Below, one piece after another: positions 1 to 5,742 of a stretch of 6,911 bases of DNA. Source of the DNA: Chloroflexota bacterium (GTDB lineage: Bacteria; Chloroflexota; Limnocylindria; Limnocylindrales; CSP1-4); the NCBI GenBank assembly GCA_004298915.1, contig SCTE01000045.1, positions 1-6,911 on the forward strand. The letters are read 5' to 3'. Position 1 is the stretch's first letter. The number at the start of each line of letters is the position of its first letter. The notes beneath the pieces were generated by a model that ran no database searches, had not been told where the DNA came from, and worked only from the letters and a program-made list of their open reading frames with translations. The position numbers and the translations under genes were made by a program.

Positions 1-755
1 TAGCGCTCGTCATCCGGATGCACCGCGACCCCGGTGTCGCCCAGGTTCGTCTCCGGCCGCGTCGTGGCGACCGTGATCCACGCGTCCGGTTGCGGCAGGC
101 CCGTGGCCTCGTCCAGGAGGTGATACCGAACGAGCCAGATCGAACCCGTCGTAGGCGTCGCGATCACCTCGAGGTCGGACAGGCTCGTCTTGCAGGTGGG
201 GCACCAGTTCACGAGGGCCTCGGTTCGATACGCGAGTCCGTCGCCATACAGGCGAGTGAACGCATGGCGGACGGCCCGGGCACTCCCCTCGTCCATCGTG
301 AATCGAAGGCGACTCCAGTCAGCCGACGCCCCGACGCGTCGCTGCTGGCCGAGGATGACCCCGCGTGTCCGGTCGACGAACGCCCGCATCCGCTCGAGGT
401 ACCGATCACGGCCGAGGGTCGCGCGGCTCTCCCCCTCCTTTGCGAGGATGCCGTCGAGCACGAACTGGGCGGCGATGCTGGCGTGGTCGAGGCCAGGGAG
501 GTACAGCGTCGGCCGGCCCTGCATCCGGGCGTGCCGGATCATCAGGTCCTCGACCGCGGTTCGCTGGGCATGGCCGAGATGCAGGGAACCGGTCACGTTC
601 GGCGGCGGCTGGATGATGACGAACGGTGGCCTGGACGTGTCGGCACGCGAGCCCGCGCCGTCGGGCGCGAAGACATCCGCGGCCATCCAGCGCTCGTAGA
701 TCGCGCCCTCGACGTCCGCCGGCGCATACGCCTTGGCGAGTTCCCGGTCTGCCAT
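1..755 (-). CDS. valS: Valyl-tRNA synthetase, N-terminal part (runs off the left edge)
   Basis: Class I aminoacyl-tRNA synthetase that charges tRNA-Val with valine in the cytoplasm. The window holds the first 251 residues of a protein usually about 850-900 long. Seen in the translation: the signature PPPNVTGSLHLGHA with the HIGH-type motif HLGH at residues 59-62, LPGLDHASIA at 86-95, a zinc-knuckle-like NWCPTC at 183-188 followed by KTSLSDLEV, and the start of the CP1 editing domain, TTRPETNLGDTGVAVHPDDE, at about 231-250. The KMSKS loop, the rest of the editing domain and the anticodon-binding domain lie outside. The editing motif has Asn where Met or Leu is usual (RPETNLGD). The ATG at 755-753 has a GGGAG Shine-Dalgarno nine bases upstream. 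The gene follows a T-box leader whose specifier reads a valine codon, which independently supports the call. The end is a window edge, not a truncation. Confidence 0.95.
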   Translation of the reverse strand, partial: MADRELAKAYAPADVEGAIYERWMAADVFAPDGAGSRADTSRPPFVIIQPPPNVTGSLHLGHAQRTAVEDLMIRHARMQGRPTLYLPGLDHASIAAQFVLDGILAKEGESRATLGRDRYLERMRAFVDRTRGVILGQQRRVGASADWSRLRFTMDEGSARAVRHAFTRLYGDGLAYRTEALVNWCPTCKTSLSDLEVIATPTTGSIWLVRYHLLDEATGLPQPDAWITVATTRPETNLGDTGVAVHPDDER

Positions 756-774
756 CGTCCCGTGCTCCCGTCCT

Positions 775-811
775 GAAAACATCAAACCCGCTCGTCCAGC
801 GGACGAACGGG
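775..811 (-). terminator. Intrinsic terminator of the valS T-box
   Basis: An 11-bp hairpin with one G-U pair: CCCGUUCGUCC (811-801) pairs with GGACGAGCGGG (797-787) around a three-base loop. It is followed by UUUGAUGUUUU, an interrupted U tract (786-776). It sits between the antiterminator core and the valS ribosome-binding site. With charged tRNA-Val abundant it should stop transcription before valS. The broken U tract may make it leaky. Confidence 0.88.
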
Positions 812-830
812 TCGTGGTACCACCTGCTGG
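796..830 (-). promoter_or_regulatory. T-box antiterminator with tRNA acceptor-binding bulge
   Basis: The conserved T-box core AGGUGGUACCACG lies at 825-813. It folds as CCAGC (830-826) with GCUGG (800-796), GG (824-823) with CC (802-801), and ACG (815-813) with CGU (805-803). This leaves the seven-base bulge UGGUACC (822-816). UGGU in that bulge would pair with the ACCA end of uncharged tRNA-Val. The 3' strand uses bases 805-796, which also form the terminator hairpin, so the two folds exclude each other, as in transcription-attenuating T-boxes. Confidence 0.93.
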
Positions 831-997
831 TTCGAGGTCCCGCCAAGCCGCTCATCGCGCCTCGGGCCGTCGCCGGCGCCGGTACCTCCTTGTGGCGCGC
901 TATCGGGCGCCGACCGCACGGCTCGCGAGCGACCTTCGGGTCCGTCGTGCCTGCGCGGCTCGCACCGTCCCGCGCTCGCTCCGTGGCCGACTCGGCC

Positions 998-1687
998 CTA
1001 CTCTTCCCGGTCTCCGCCGTGAGGGCGGGAGTGTAGCACGGGGTCGTGCGGGTCCCGCATCGCCGCGGCGACCGCCCGCTCCATCGATGTCCCGGTCGAA
1101 AACGCTTCGATGACGCCGGCCACGTCGGCGTCGGAGCGATTCTGGCTGAGCTTGCGCTTGGCCTCGATCCGGTCGATCCGGAGCTCGAGCCCGACGATTC
1201 CCTTGGCCTGGCCGCGAATGTAGCCATCCGGTGCGTCATCGATCGACCATGGCTCCGGACGTGCCGCTTCATGGCGATCGACCAGCTTCCGGACGTGATC
1301 GAGGAGCCAGTCCGTGTCGTCATGCGTGATCAGCGTTCCGTGGACGACGATCACGACGTAGTTCCAGGTCGGCACGACGCGCCCGGTCCGCGCCTTCTCC
1401 TCGTACAGCGACGGGCTCACGTAGGCATCCGGGCCGTGGAAGATCGCGACGGCCCGGGCACCCTCGCCGTCGCCATCGACCTCGGACCACTGCCCATTCG
1501 GCCGAGCCAGGTGGCCACGGAGGACCCCGTGGGCGCCGTCGGTCGGATCGAACAACATCGGGAGGATCGAGGTCCGGAAGCCGTCCGGCCCGGAAGTCAC
1601 GAGGGTCGCCGGGACGATCGCCGACCACTCGGCCAGGACAGCGTCGGGATCGGCCACCGTGAATCGGCCGTGGGCCGGTTGATACAT
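998..1687 (-). CDS. PaiB-family FMN-binding split-barrel protein
   Basis: A 229-residue protein of the PaiB family (FMN-binding negative transcriptional regulator family). In Bacillus subtilis PaiB affects sporulation and protease genes; elsewhere its role is mostly unproven, and some members may be flavin or heme binders. Seen: MYQPAHGRF at the N-terminus (family Y-x-P..F), HLARPNGQW at 59-67, FHGPDAYVSPSLY at 83-95, VPTWNY at 105-110, an HG pair at 116-117, GIVGLEL at 163-169 and KLSQNR at 179-184. The length is slightly above the usual 200-210 because of a loose tail after about residue 212. The segment usually reading H-L-P near residue 40 is SILPMLFD here, so the customary His is replaced. 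The ATG at 1687 has no Shine-Dalgarno and may be leaderless. The stop codon TAG (1000-998) lies inside the valS T-box S-turn, so the last codons double as promoter and leader sequence. It is separated from the lipoprotein gene by 63 bases. Confidence 0.9.
   Translation of the reverse strand: MYQPAHGRFTVADPDAVLAEWSAIVPATLVTSGPDGFRTSILPMLFDPTDGAHGVLRGHLARPNGQWSEVDGDGEGARAVAIFHGPDAYVSPSLYEEKARTGRVVPTWNYVVIVVHGTLITHDDTDWLLDHVRKLVDRHEAARPEPWSIDDAPDGYIRGQAKGIVGLELRIDRIEAKRKLSQNRSDADVAGVIEAFSTGTSMERAVAAAMRDPHDPVLHSRPHGGDREE
1030..1038 (-). promoter_or_regulatory. Predicted extended -10 promoter for the valS T-box
   Basis: The minus strand reads TGCTACACT, an extended -10 element: TG at 1038-1037, one base, then TACACT at 1035-1030. 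A start about seven bases downstream falls near 1023, just before the Stem I base helix begins at 1021. The position therefore fits a transcript that opens with Stem I. No convincing -35 hexamer lies 16-18 bases upstream (the sequence there is near GCGGGA), which extended -10 promoters can tolerate. The element lies inside the 3' end of the PaiB-family gene. Confidence 0.55.
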
Positions 1688-1693
1688 CAGTTG

Positions 1694-1699
1694 ATGGTA
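1694..1699 (-). promoter_or_regulatory. Possible leaderless -10 element for the PaiB-family gene
   Basis: The minus strand reads TACCAT at 1699-1694, then six bases, then the ATG at 1687. A TAnnnT hexamer at that distance would put the transcription start on the A of the start codon, as in leaderless genes. No Shine-Dalgarno precedes this ATG, which agrees. No -35 is recognisable and the motif is short, so chance is a real alternative. Confidence 0.3.
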
Positions 1700-1750
1700 G
1701 CGGCAGCGCCACGCCGCGCCGCCTCGGGCCGCGCCTCGTCCGGCCTCACG

Positions 1751-3043
1751 CTAGTTCGAGGGGCTCAGCCAGACCGTCGGGATGTAGTCGTCCGGGGCAC
1801 CGAACGAGCCGACGGCGATCAAACCGGGTCCGCCGGTCGTCACCGCATAGGGTTCGCCCTGTTCGAGGACGGGCGCGTCCCGCGAGCGCCGCCAGTGCAG
1901 ACCATCGCTCGTCACCCACGAGGTCGCGGTCCCCCGCTGGAGGCCCACGTAGTTGCCGATGGCCACGAGATGGGACCCGACGGCGACGACATCGGTCATC
2001 CGGACCTTGCCGTGGTACTGGCGCGAAGCCTCGCCGGGAACGAGCCGCCAGCTGGACCCGTCCTCCGACAGCCACACGAACGCCTCGTGCTCGTTCAGGT
2101 CCGAACCGACGGCTACGAGCCCACCGAACGGGGCGATAAGGAGTGCCACGGCACGTCCGAGCAGCAGGTCCGGGGCATCGATCCGCGTCCAGTGCTGTCC
2201 ATCGGGCGAGGTCCACGCGACGGAGCCGGTGGGGCGCTGCCCCGAGCCGAGGACGCCGACGGCGACGAACCCGGTCCCCCACGGGACGATCGAGCGGACC
2301 TCCGCATCGGCGAACGCGGCGTCGTCGTCAGCGACCGGCTGCCATGTGTTGCCGTCGGCGGACATCCAGAACCGTGCATGTCGCTCGAAGAGCTCGGGAC
2401 CCACCGACCCGCCGGCGAGGAACCCGGAGGGTGTGGCGATGGCCGTCGTGATGCGCTCCGCGACGCCGTTCGTGCCGAGCGTCGGCACGTCGTGCTCCTG
2501 CCACGTCCGACCATCGGCGGAACTCCAGGCGAGCGGCCGCGTTCCGGACCGGCCGACCGCGACGATCGTGCTGCCGCGCACGGCGAGCGCCACGGGGAAG
2601 GTGAACTCGGTCGTGCCCATCCGGCTGAGCGACCAGGTCACGGCATCCGCCGACGTCCACGCCACGGGCCGCCAACCGGGGTAGACGTAGCCGACCGAGA
2701 CGAACCCGCCATCCGGCGATCCCTCGACGTCGGCCATGATCGCCTGGCCGGGAAAGTGGAGCGGGTGGCCGGACCGCACGATGTCCGATCGCTCCGTCGG
2801 GCCGGGCGTCGGCGTCGCACGGACGAACGCCTCATCGGGCCGTTCAACGGGTGCCGACCGGCCCCAGTCGATGCCCAGCTCGGGCGACGGACGCGGGGAA
2901 CCGCTCGGTCGCTCCGATGGCGCGGGCGTGTTCGGGTCGAGGCCGCAGGCCGAGACGGCGAGGACACCGAGCAGGGCGACCGCCGCTGCCCGGAGCCGGC
3001 CCCCGGACCGTGGCCGGCGAGGCTGCGCCGTCCGGGTCAGCAC
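1751..3043 (-). CDS. Lipoprotein with predicted seven-bladed BNR/Asp-box-like beta-propeller
   Basis: A 430-residue predicted secreted lipoprotein of unknown function. From the GTG at 3043 the N-terminus has Arg-rich residues, a hydrophobic stretch (about 19-30) and a lipobox VSAC with acylation Cys at 33. A Pro/Ser/Glu-rich linker (about 37-85) follows, then a repeat domain. The repeat reads roughly G-(F/L)-V-A-V-G ... (A/V)-W-x-S-x-D-G-x-x-W, with the leading Trp at 129, 173, 226, 277, 324, 376 and 425. Six are complete; the seventh ends at VWLSPSN. Spacing of 44-53 residues suits propeller blades. SADGRTW and SPDGQHW resemble Asp-boxes of sialidase/BNR proteins, but I see no sialidase catalytic residues. 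The reading frame is open upstream into the methyltransferase gene. I chose the GTG because it lies 28 bases past that gene's stop and directly before the signal peptide; no good Shine-Dalgarno supports it. A binding or scaffold role outside the membrane is an inference. Confidence 0.82.
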   Translation of the reverse strand: MLTRTAQPRRPRSGGRLRAAAVALLGVLAVSACGLDPNTPAPSERPSGSPRPSPELGIDWGRSAPVERPDEAFVRATPTPGPTERSDIVRSGHPLHFPGQAIMADVEGSPDGGFVSVGYVYPGWRPVAWTSADAVTWSLSRMGTTEFTFPVALAVRGSTIVAVGRSGTRPLAWSSADGRTWQEHDVPTLGTNGVAERITTAIATPSGFLAGGSVGPELFERHARFWMSADGNTWQPVADDDAAFADAEVRSIVPWGTGFVAVGVLGSGQRPTGSVAWTSPDGQHWTRIDAPDLLLGRAVALLIAPFGGLVAVGSDLNEHEAFVWLSEDGSSWRLVPGEASRQYHGKVRMTDVVAVGSHLVAIGNYVGLQRGTATSWVTSDGLHWRRSRDAPVLEQGEPYAVTTGGPGLIAVGSFGAPDDYIPTVWLSPSN

Positions 3044-3071
3044 CGGCGACCGCGGCTGGATGGGCGATCCA

Positions 3072-3632
3072 TCAAGGCCGATCCCGGGGATCGTCGGGTG
3101 GCCGCGGCGACCTGGCGCGCGACCCGTAGATCGCCCCGAGGAACCGGCTCGGGACGCGATGCAGGAGCTCCACCCGTTCGAACCCGGCCGCGGCGGCCGC
3201 CACCCGCCACGTATCGAAGGAGAACGGGTGCGGCACCCACGGGTTGCCCGCATCCGCGTCGTACTCCACGACGACCAGGCAACCACCGGGCCGCAGGGCC
3301 CCGCGAATCGCCGCGAGGACGGCCCGCCGGTCGGCAACGAAGTGCAGGCTGTTGGCCGCCAGCACGCCGTCGAACGACCCGTCCGGGAGACCCCGGGTGA
3401 AGTCGCCCTCGATCGCGGTCAGCCCGACCGCGGGGAATCGACCGGCGACGGCGGTGACCGCTCGTTCCAGGGCACGTCCATCCCGATCGATCGCGTGGAT
3501 GGAGCCGCCTTGACCGAGCACATCGGCCAGGGCCGTCGTGAAGGCCCCCTCCCCGGATCCGAGTTCGAGCCAGCGCGGACCCGCACCCTCGACGCCGCGA
3601 CGGATCAGCGCAACGTGATCGGCGTGATCCAT
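3072..3632 (-). CDS. Class I SAM-dependent methyltransferase
   Basis: A 186-residue protein with a Rossmann-like SAM-binding fold; the substrate is unknown. Seen: motif I ELGSGEGAFT at 23-32; the acidic residue after beta-2, AIDRD, with Asp49 expected to hold the SAM ribose; GDF at 75-77 near the adenine site; FDGVLAANSLHFV at 86-98; and the post-motif LRPGGCLVVVEYD at 112-124. The C-terminal part (NPWVPHPFSFDTW onward) may form part of the substrate site. It resembles the UbiE/Methyltransf_11/25 group, which is too broad to name a reaction. The start chosen is the only ATG before motif I, 33 bases after the clpX stop; it has no clear Shine-Dalgarno. The frame stays open back to clpX's stop, and a CTG directly follows that stop. 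It is probably translated from the clpX transcript. Confidence 0.87.
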   Translation of the reverse strand: MDHADHVALIRRGVEGAGPRWLELGSGEGAFTTALADVLGQGGSIHAIDRDGRALERAVTAVAGRFPAVGLTAIEGDFTRGLPDGSFDGVLAANSLHFVADRRAVLAAIRGALRPGGCLVVVEYDADAGNPWVPHPFSFDTWRVAAAAAGFERVELLHRVPSRFLGAIYGSRARSPRPPDDPRDRP

Positions 3633-3665
3633 GTGATGGCGGGTCCGAACGCCCTGGTCGGGCAG

Positions 3666-4979
3666 TCAGGCGCTGGCGCCCTGCTCGGCCAGCCATTCCT
3701 CGTAGTTCGTCTCGTCGACGCCCTTGTCGACATCGGACTTGGTCAGGAGCAGGGGCATCCGGCGATCGCGGATCGTCTCCTCGGTGATGATGCATTTCCG
3801 GATGTCGGAGCGCTCCGGGATATCGAACATCACCTCGAGCAGCGCCTCCTCGACGATCGACCGCAGAGCGCGGGCGCCGGTCTTCCGATCGAGCGCCACG
3901 TCGGCCGCGGCTCGCAACGCACCCGGGGTGAAGACGAGCTCGACCTTGTCGAGCGACAGGAACCGCTGGAACTGCCGGGCAACGGCATTCTTCGGCTCCA
4001 CGAGCACGCGGACCAGGTCATCGGCGGTCAGCGCCGACAGGGTGACGATGACCGGCAGCCGGCCGATGAACTCCGGAATGAGCCCGTACTTCAGGAGATC
4101 CTCGGGCATGAGCTTGTCGAGCAGGCGTCCGCGCTCGGCAGCCGATGGCGCTGCCTCCGACCCGAAGCCGATGGCGCGCTTGCCGACCCGCTCCTCGACG
4201 ATCTTCTCGAGCCCGTCGAAGGCGCCGCCACAGATGAACAGCACGTTCGTGGTGTCGATCTGGATGAAGTCCTGGTGGGGGTGCTTGCGGCCGCCCTGGG
4301 GCGGGACGTTGGCCACGGTCCCCTCGAGGATCTTGAGGAGGGCCTGCTGGACGCCCTCGCCCGACACGTCGCGGGTGATCGAGGGGTTGTCGGCCTTGCG
4401 GGCGATCTTGTCGATCTCGTCGATGTAGATGATCCCGCGCTGGGCGCGGGCGACATCGAAGTCAGCGGCCTGGATCAGGCGGAGCAGGATGTTCTCGACG
4501 TCCTCGCCGACGTAGCCCGCCTCGGTCAGGGAGGTGGCATCTGCGATGCAGAACGGGACGTCGAGCACCCGGGCGAGCGTCTGGGCCAGGAGCGTCTTCC
4601 CGGAACCGGTCGGCCCGACCAGCAGGACGTTCGACTTCTGGAGCTCGACCTCGTCGATGGCGTGGCCGGCGTTGACCCGCTTGTAGTGGTTGTAGACCGC
4701 GACCGAGAGGACCTTCTTGGCCTTCTCCTGGCTGATCACGTACTGATCGAGCGCGAACGTGAGCTGGCGCGGGTTCGGGAGCTTCGTGACGGCGGGCTTG
4801 ACCTTCGGCTGGTCGAGCAGCTCCTCGTCGATGATCTCCTGGCACAGGTTGATGCATTCGTCGCAGATGTAGACGCCCTGCCCGGCAATGAGCTTGCGGA
4901 CCTGCTCCTGGCTCTTGCCGCAGAACGAGCAGCGATACGGGACCTTGGGACCCTTCGTGCTGCTGCTGGTGGTGCTCAC
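3666..4979 (-). CDS. clpX: ATP-dependent protease ATP-binding subunit ClpX
   Basis: A 437-residue AAA+ unfoldase that recognises degradation signals, unfolds substrates and passes them to ClpP. Seen in order: the N-terminal zinc-binding domain with Cys17, Cys20, Cys39 and Cys42 (CSFC and CDEC); Walker A GPTGSGKT at 122-129; pore loop GYVGED at 155-160; Walker B IIYIDE at 183-188; the RKH loop at 231-233; the ClpP-docking IGF loop, IGFG, at 270-273; arginine finger Arg307 in PEFIGRLP; and sensor-2 GAR at 368-370. All key elements of a working ClpX are present and the length is normal. The start is GTG at 4979, with GAGG seven bases upstream (4990-4987). The frame is open further upstream, but that extension is low-complexity, Arg-rich and overlaps clpP. 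It lies 49 bases after clpP in a tig-clpP-clpX order known in many bacteria. Confidence 0.98.
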   Translation of the reverse strand: MSTTSSSTKGPKVPYRCSFCGKSQEQVRKLIAGQGVYICDECINLCQEIIDEELLDQPKVKPAVTKLPNPRQLTFALDQYVISQEKAKKVLSVAVYNHYKRVNAGHAIDEVELQKSNVLLVGPTGSGKTLLAQTLARVLDVPFCIADATSLTEAGYVGEDVENILLRLIQAADFDVARAQRGIIYIDEIDKIARKADNPSITRDVSGEGVQQALLKILEGTVANVPPQGGRKHPHQDFIQIDTTNVLFICGGAFDGLEKIVEERVGKRAIGFGSEAAPSAAERGRLLDKLMPEDLLKYGLIPEFIGRLPVIVTLSALTADDLVRVLVEPKNAVARQFQRFLSLDKVELVFTPGALRAAADVALDRKTGARALRSIVEEALLEVMFDIPERSDIRKCIITEETIRDRRMPLLLTKSDVDKGVDETNYEEWLAEQGASA

Positions 4980-4986
4980 TCGCGTG

Positions 4987-4990
4987 CCTC
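4987..4990 (-). promoter_or_regulatory. Shine-Dalgarno of clpX that supports a GTG start
   Basis: GAGG lies seven bases before the GTG at 4979, in the 49-base gap after clpP. It supports the short form of ClpX, beginning VSTTSSSTKGPK, over any in-frame upstream start inside clpP. Confidence 0.7.
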
Positions 4991-5028
4991 GTCGATCGGT
5001 CGCAAGGTGTCCCGGCCCGGCGTCGGGA

Positions 5029-5709
5029 TCAACCCTTCGACTTCTTCGTCTCCGGCGCGGGGATGTCGGCGACCTTGCTGCCCTCGCCGCCGGCGAGTCC
5101 GGCATCGTGGGCCTGCGAGATCAGTGACGCTCCCTGGGCGCTGTAGACCGCGTCGATGATGCCATAGTCCTTCGCCTCCTCGGGCGACATGAACCGGTCT
5201 CGATCGGTGTCGGCGACGATCCGCTCGACCGTCTGGCCGGTATGCCGGGCGAGAATCGCGTGGTTCAGCTGGACCAGGTGCTCCCATTCGCGCATCTGGA
5301 TCACGGCGTCCGGCGCGTTGCCCCGGAATCCGCCCGAGCCCTGGTGGATCATGATCCGGCTGTGGGGCAGGGCATATCGCTTGCCCTTCGCGCCCGCCGC
5401 CAGCAACACCGCTGCCATGGACGCAGCTTGCCCCAGGCAGATCGTGCTGACCGGGGCCCGAAGGTACTGCATGGTGTCGTAGATCGCGAGGCCGGCGGTG
5501 ACCACGCCGCCGGGTGAGTTCACGTACAGGCTGATGTCCTTCTCGGGATCCTCGGATTCGAGGAACAGCAGCTGGGCGATCACGAGGTTGGCGAGGTGAT
5601 CCTCGATCACGTCGCCGATGAAGATGATCCGCTCCTTCAGGAGGCGGGAGTAGATGTCATAGGCGCGTTCCCCCCGGCTGGAGGACTCGATCACCATGGG
5701 TACGAGCAT
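5029..5709 (-). CDS. clpP: ATP-dependent Clp protease proteolytic subunit ClpP
   Basis: A 226-residue serine peptidase of family S14 that assembles into a double-ring chamber and degrades proteins delivered by ClpX or other Clp ATPases. The catalytic triad is intact: Ser97 in GQAASMAAVLLAAG, His122 in SRIMIHQ and Asp171 in DRDRFMSPEEA. The oxyanion region NSPGG is at 64-68. The N-terminal MVIESSSRGERAYDIYSRLL is typical of ClpP and suggests at most a very short propeptide. After the catalytic His the sequence is HQGSGGFRGNAPD, where most ClpPs have HQPLGG-x-x-GQATD. The C-terminus runs about 30 residues past the usual end in a Gly/Ala/Lys-rich tail ending KKSKG. The ATG at 5709 has AGGAG six bases upstream (5720-5716); an in-frame TTG at 5727 lacks that support. 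It lies 33 bases after tig. Confidence 0.97.
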   Translation of the reverse strand: MLVPMVIESSSRGERAYDIYSRLLKERIIFIGDVIEDHLANLVIAQLLFLESEDPEKDISLYVNSPGGVVTAGLAIYDTMQYLRAPVSTICLGQAASMAAVLLAAGAKGKRYALPHSRIMIHQGSGGFRGNAPDAVIQMREWEHLVQLNHAILARHTGQTVERIVADTDRDRFMSPEEAKDYGIIDAVYSAQGASLISQAHDAGLAGGEGSKVADIPAPETKKSKG

Positions 5710-5715
5710 GGTTGG

Positions 5716-5720
5716 CTCCT
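5716..5720 (-). promoter_or_regulatory. Shine-Dalgarno of clpP that fixes its start
   Basis: AGGAG lies six bases before the ATG at 5709. It is the strongest ribosome-binding site in the window and selects this ATG over the in-frame TTG at 5727, which would lie upstream of the site itself. Confidence 0.85.
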
Positions 5721-5742
5721 GTCGCAACGTGGGGAACGATGG

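Larger units (their letters stand above)
775..1023 (-). ncRNA. T-box leader (tRNA-Val-sensing riboswitch) of valS
   Basis: A cis-acting leader that binds uncharged tRNA-Val and permits read-through into valS when charged tRNA-Val is scarce. Seen by hand folding the minus strand: a Stem I base helix CACGGC/GCCGUG (1021-1016 with 922-917); a K-turn-like GA internal loop and a short CGGG/CUCG helix; a specifier loop with the S-turn AGUA (1002-999) on its 5' side and GAAGGUCG (937-930) on its 3' side, giving specifier GUC (933-931), a valine codon; helices GGGCC..GUCG/CGAC-GG-A-CCC and GCC/GGC; an AG-bulge segment; and an apical GCGCGG/CCGCGC stem (975-970 with 958-953) with loop GACGGUGCGAG, the GNUG-box region. 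A Stem II/III region follows (about 916-831), then the antiterminator and terminator. The acceptor bulge UGGU predicts discriminator base A73, as tRNA-Val has. The base after the specifier is G where A is commoner. The 5' end is inferred from the predicted promoter. Confidence 0.93.

Noticed and set aside
921..930. The perfect palindrome GCTCGCGAGC, considered as a repressor operator
   Set aside because: It forms the 3' strand beside the specifier and the GA/K-turn region of the T-box Stem I, which explains it without a DNA-binding protein.
981..998. The small hairpin GGCC-GAGUC-GGCC with GUC in its loop, first read as a truncated Stem I with specifier
   Set aside because: A longer pairing places these bases in the 5' strand of a full Stem I (GGGCC..GUCG with CGAC-GG-A-CCC). 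The better specifier GUC at 933-931 then faces the AGUA S-turn in the canonical position.
406..1323. A 305-residue minus-strand open frame spanning the T-box and parts of valS and the PaiB-family gene
   Set aside because: It is out of frame with both genes, low-complexity and Arg-rich, and would be translated through the terminator and antiterminator RNA structures.
1688..1750. GC-rich inverted stretches between the lipoprotein stop and the PaiB-family start, considered as an operon terminator
   Set aside because: No clean stem with a following T run can be drawn. Where the tig-clpP-clpX transcript ends is not visible from the sequence.
1046..3400. A 784-residue open frame on the plus strand, opposite the PaiB-family, lipoprotein and methyltransferase genes
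   Set aside because: Its composition is Arg/Gly/Asp/Pro-rich with no recognisable domain. Long antisense frames are expected opposite GC-rich coding sequence, and the minus-strand genes there have clear family motifs.
5010..5028. A five-bp inverted repeat (TCCCG...CGGGA, nine-base loop) just after the clpP stop, considered as a terminator
   Set aside because: The stem is short and has no U tract. clpX follows within 49 bases, so a terminator is unlikely; it may be chance in GC-rich DNA.
2736..5159. An 807-residue open frame on the plus strand, opposite the lipoprotein 5' part, methyltransferase and clpX
   Set aside because: It is the complement-frame shadow of strongly conserved genes. Its Asp/Leu/Val repeats mirror the clpX codons and show no fold of their own.
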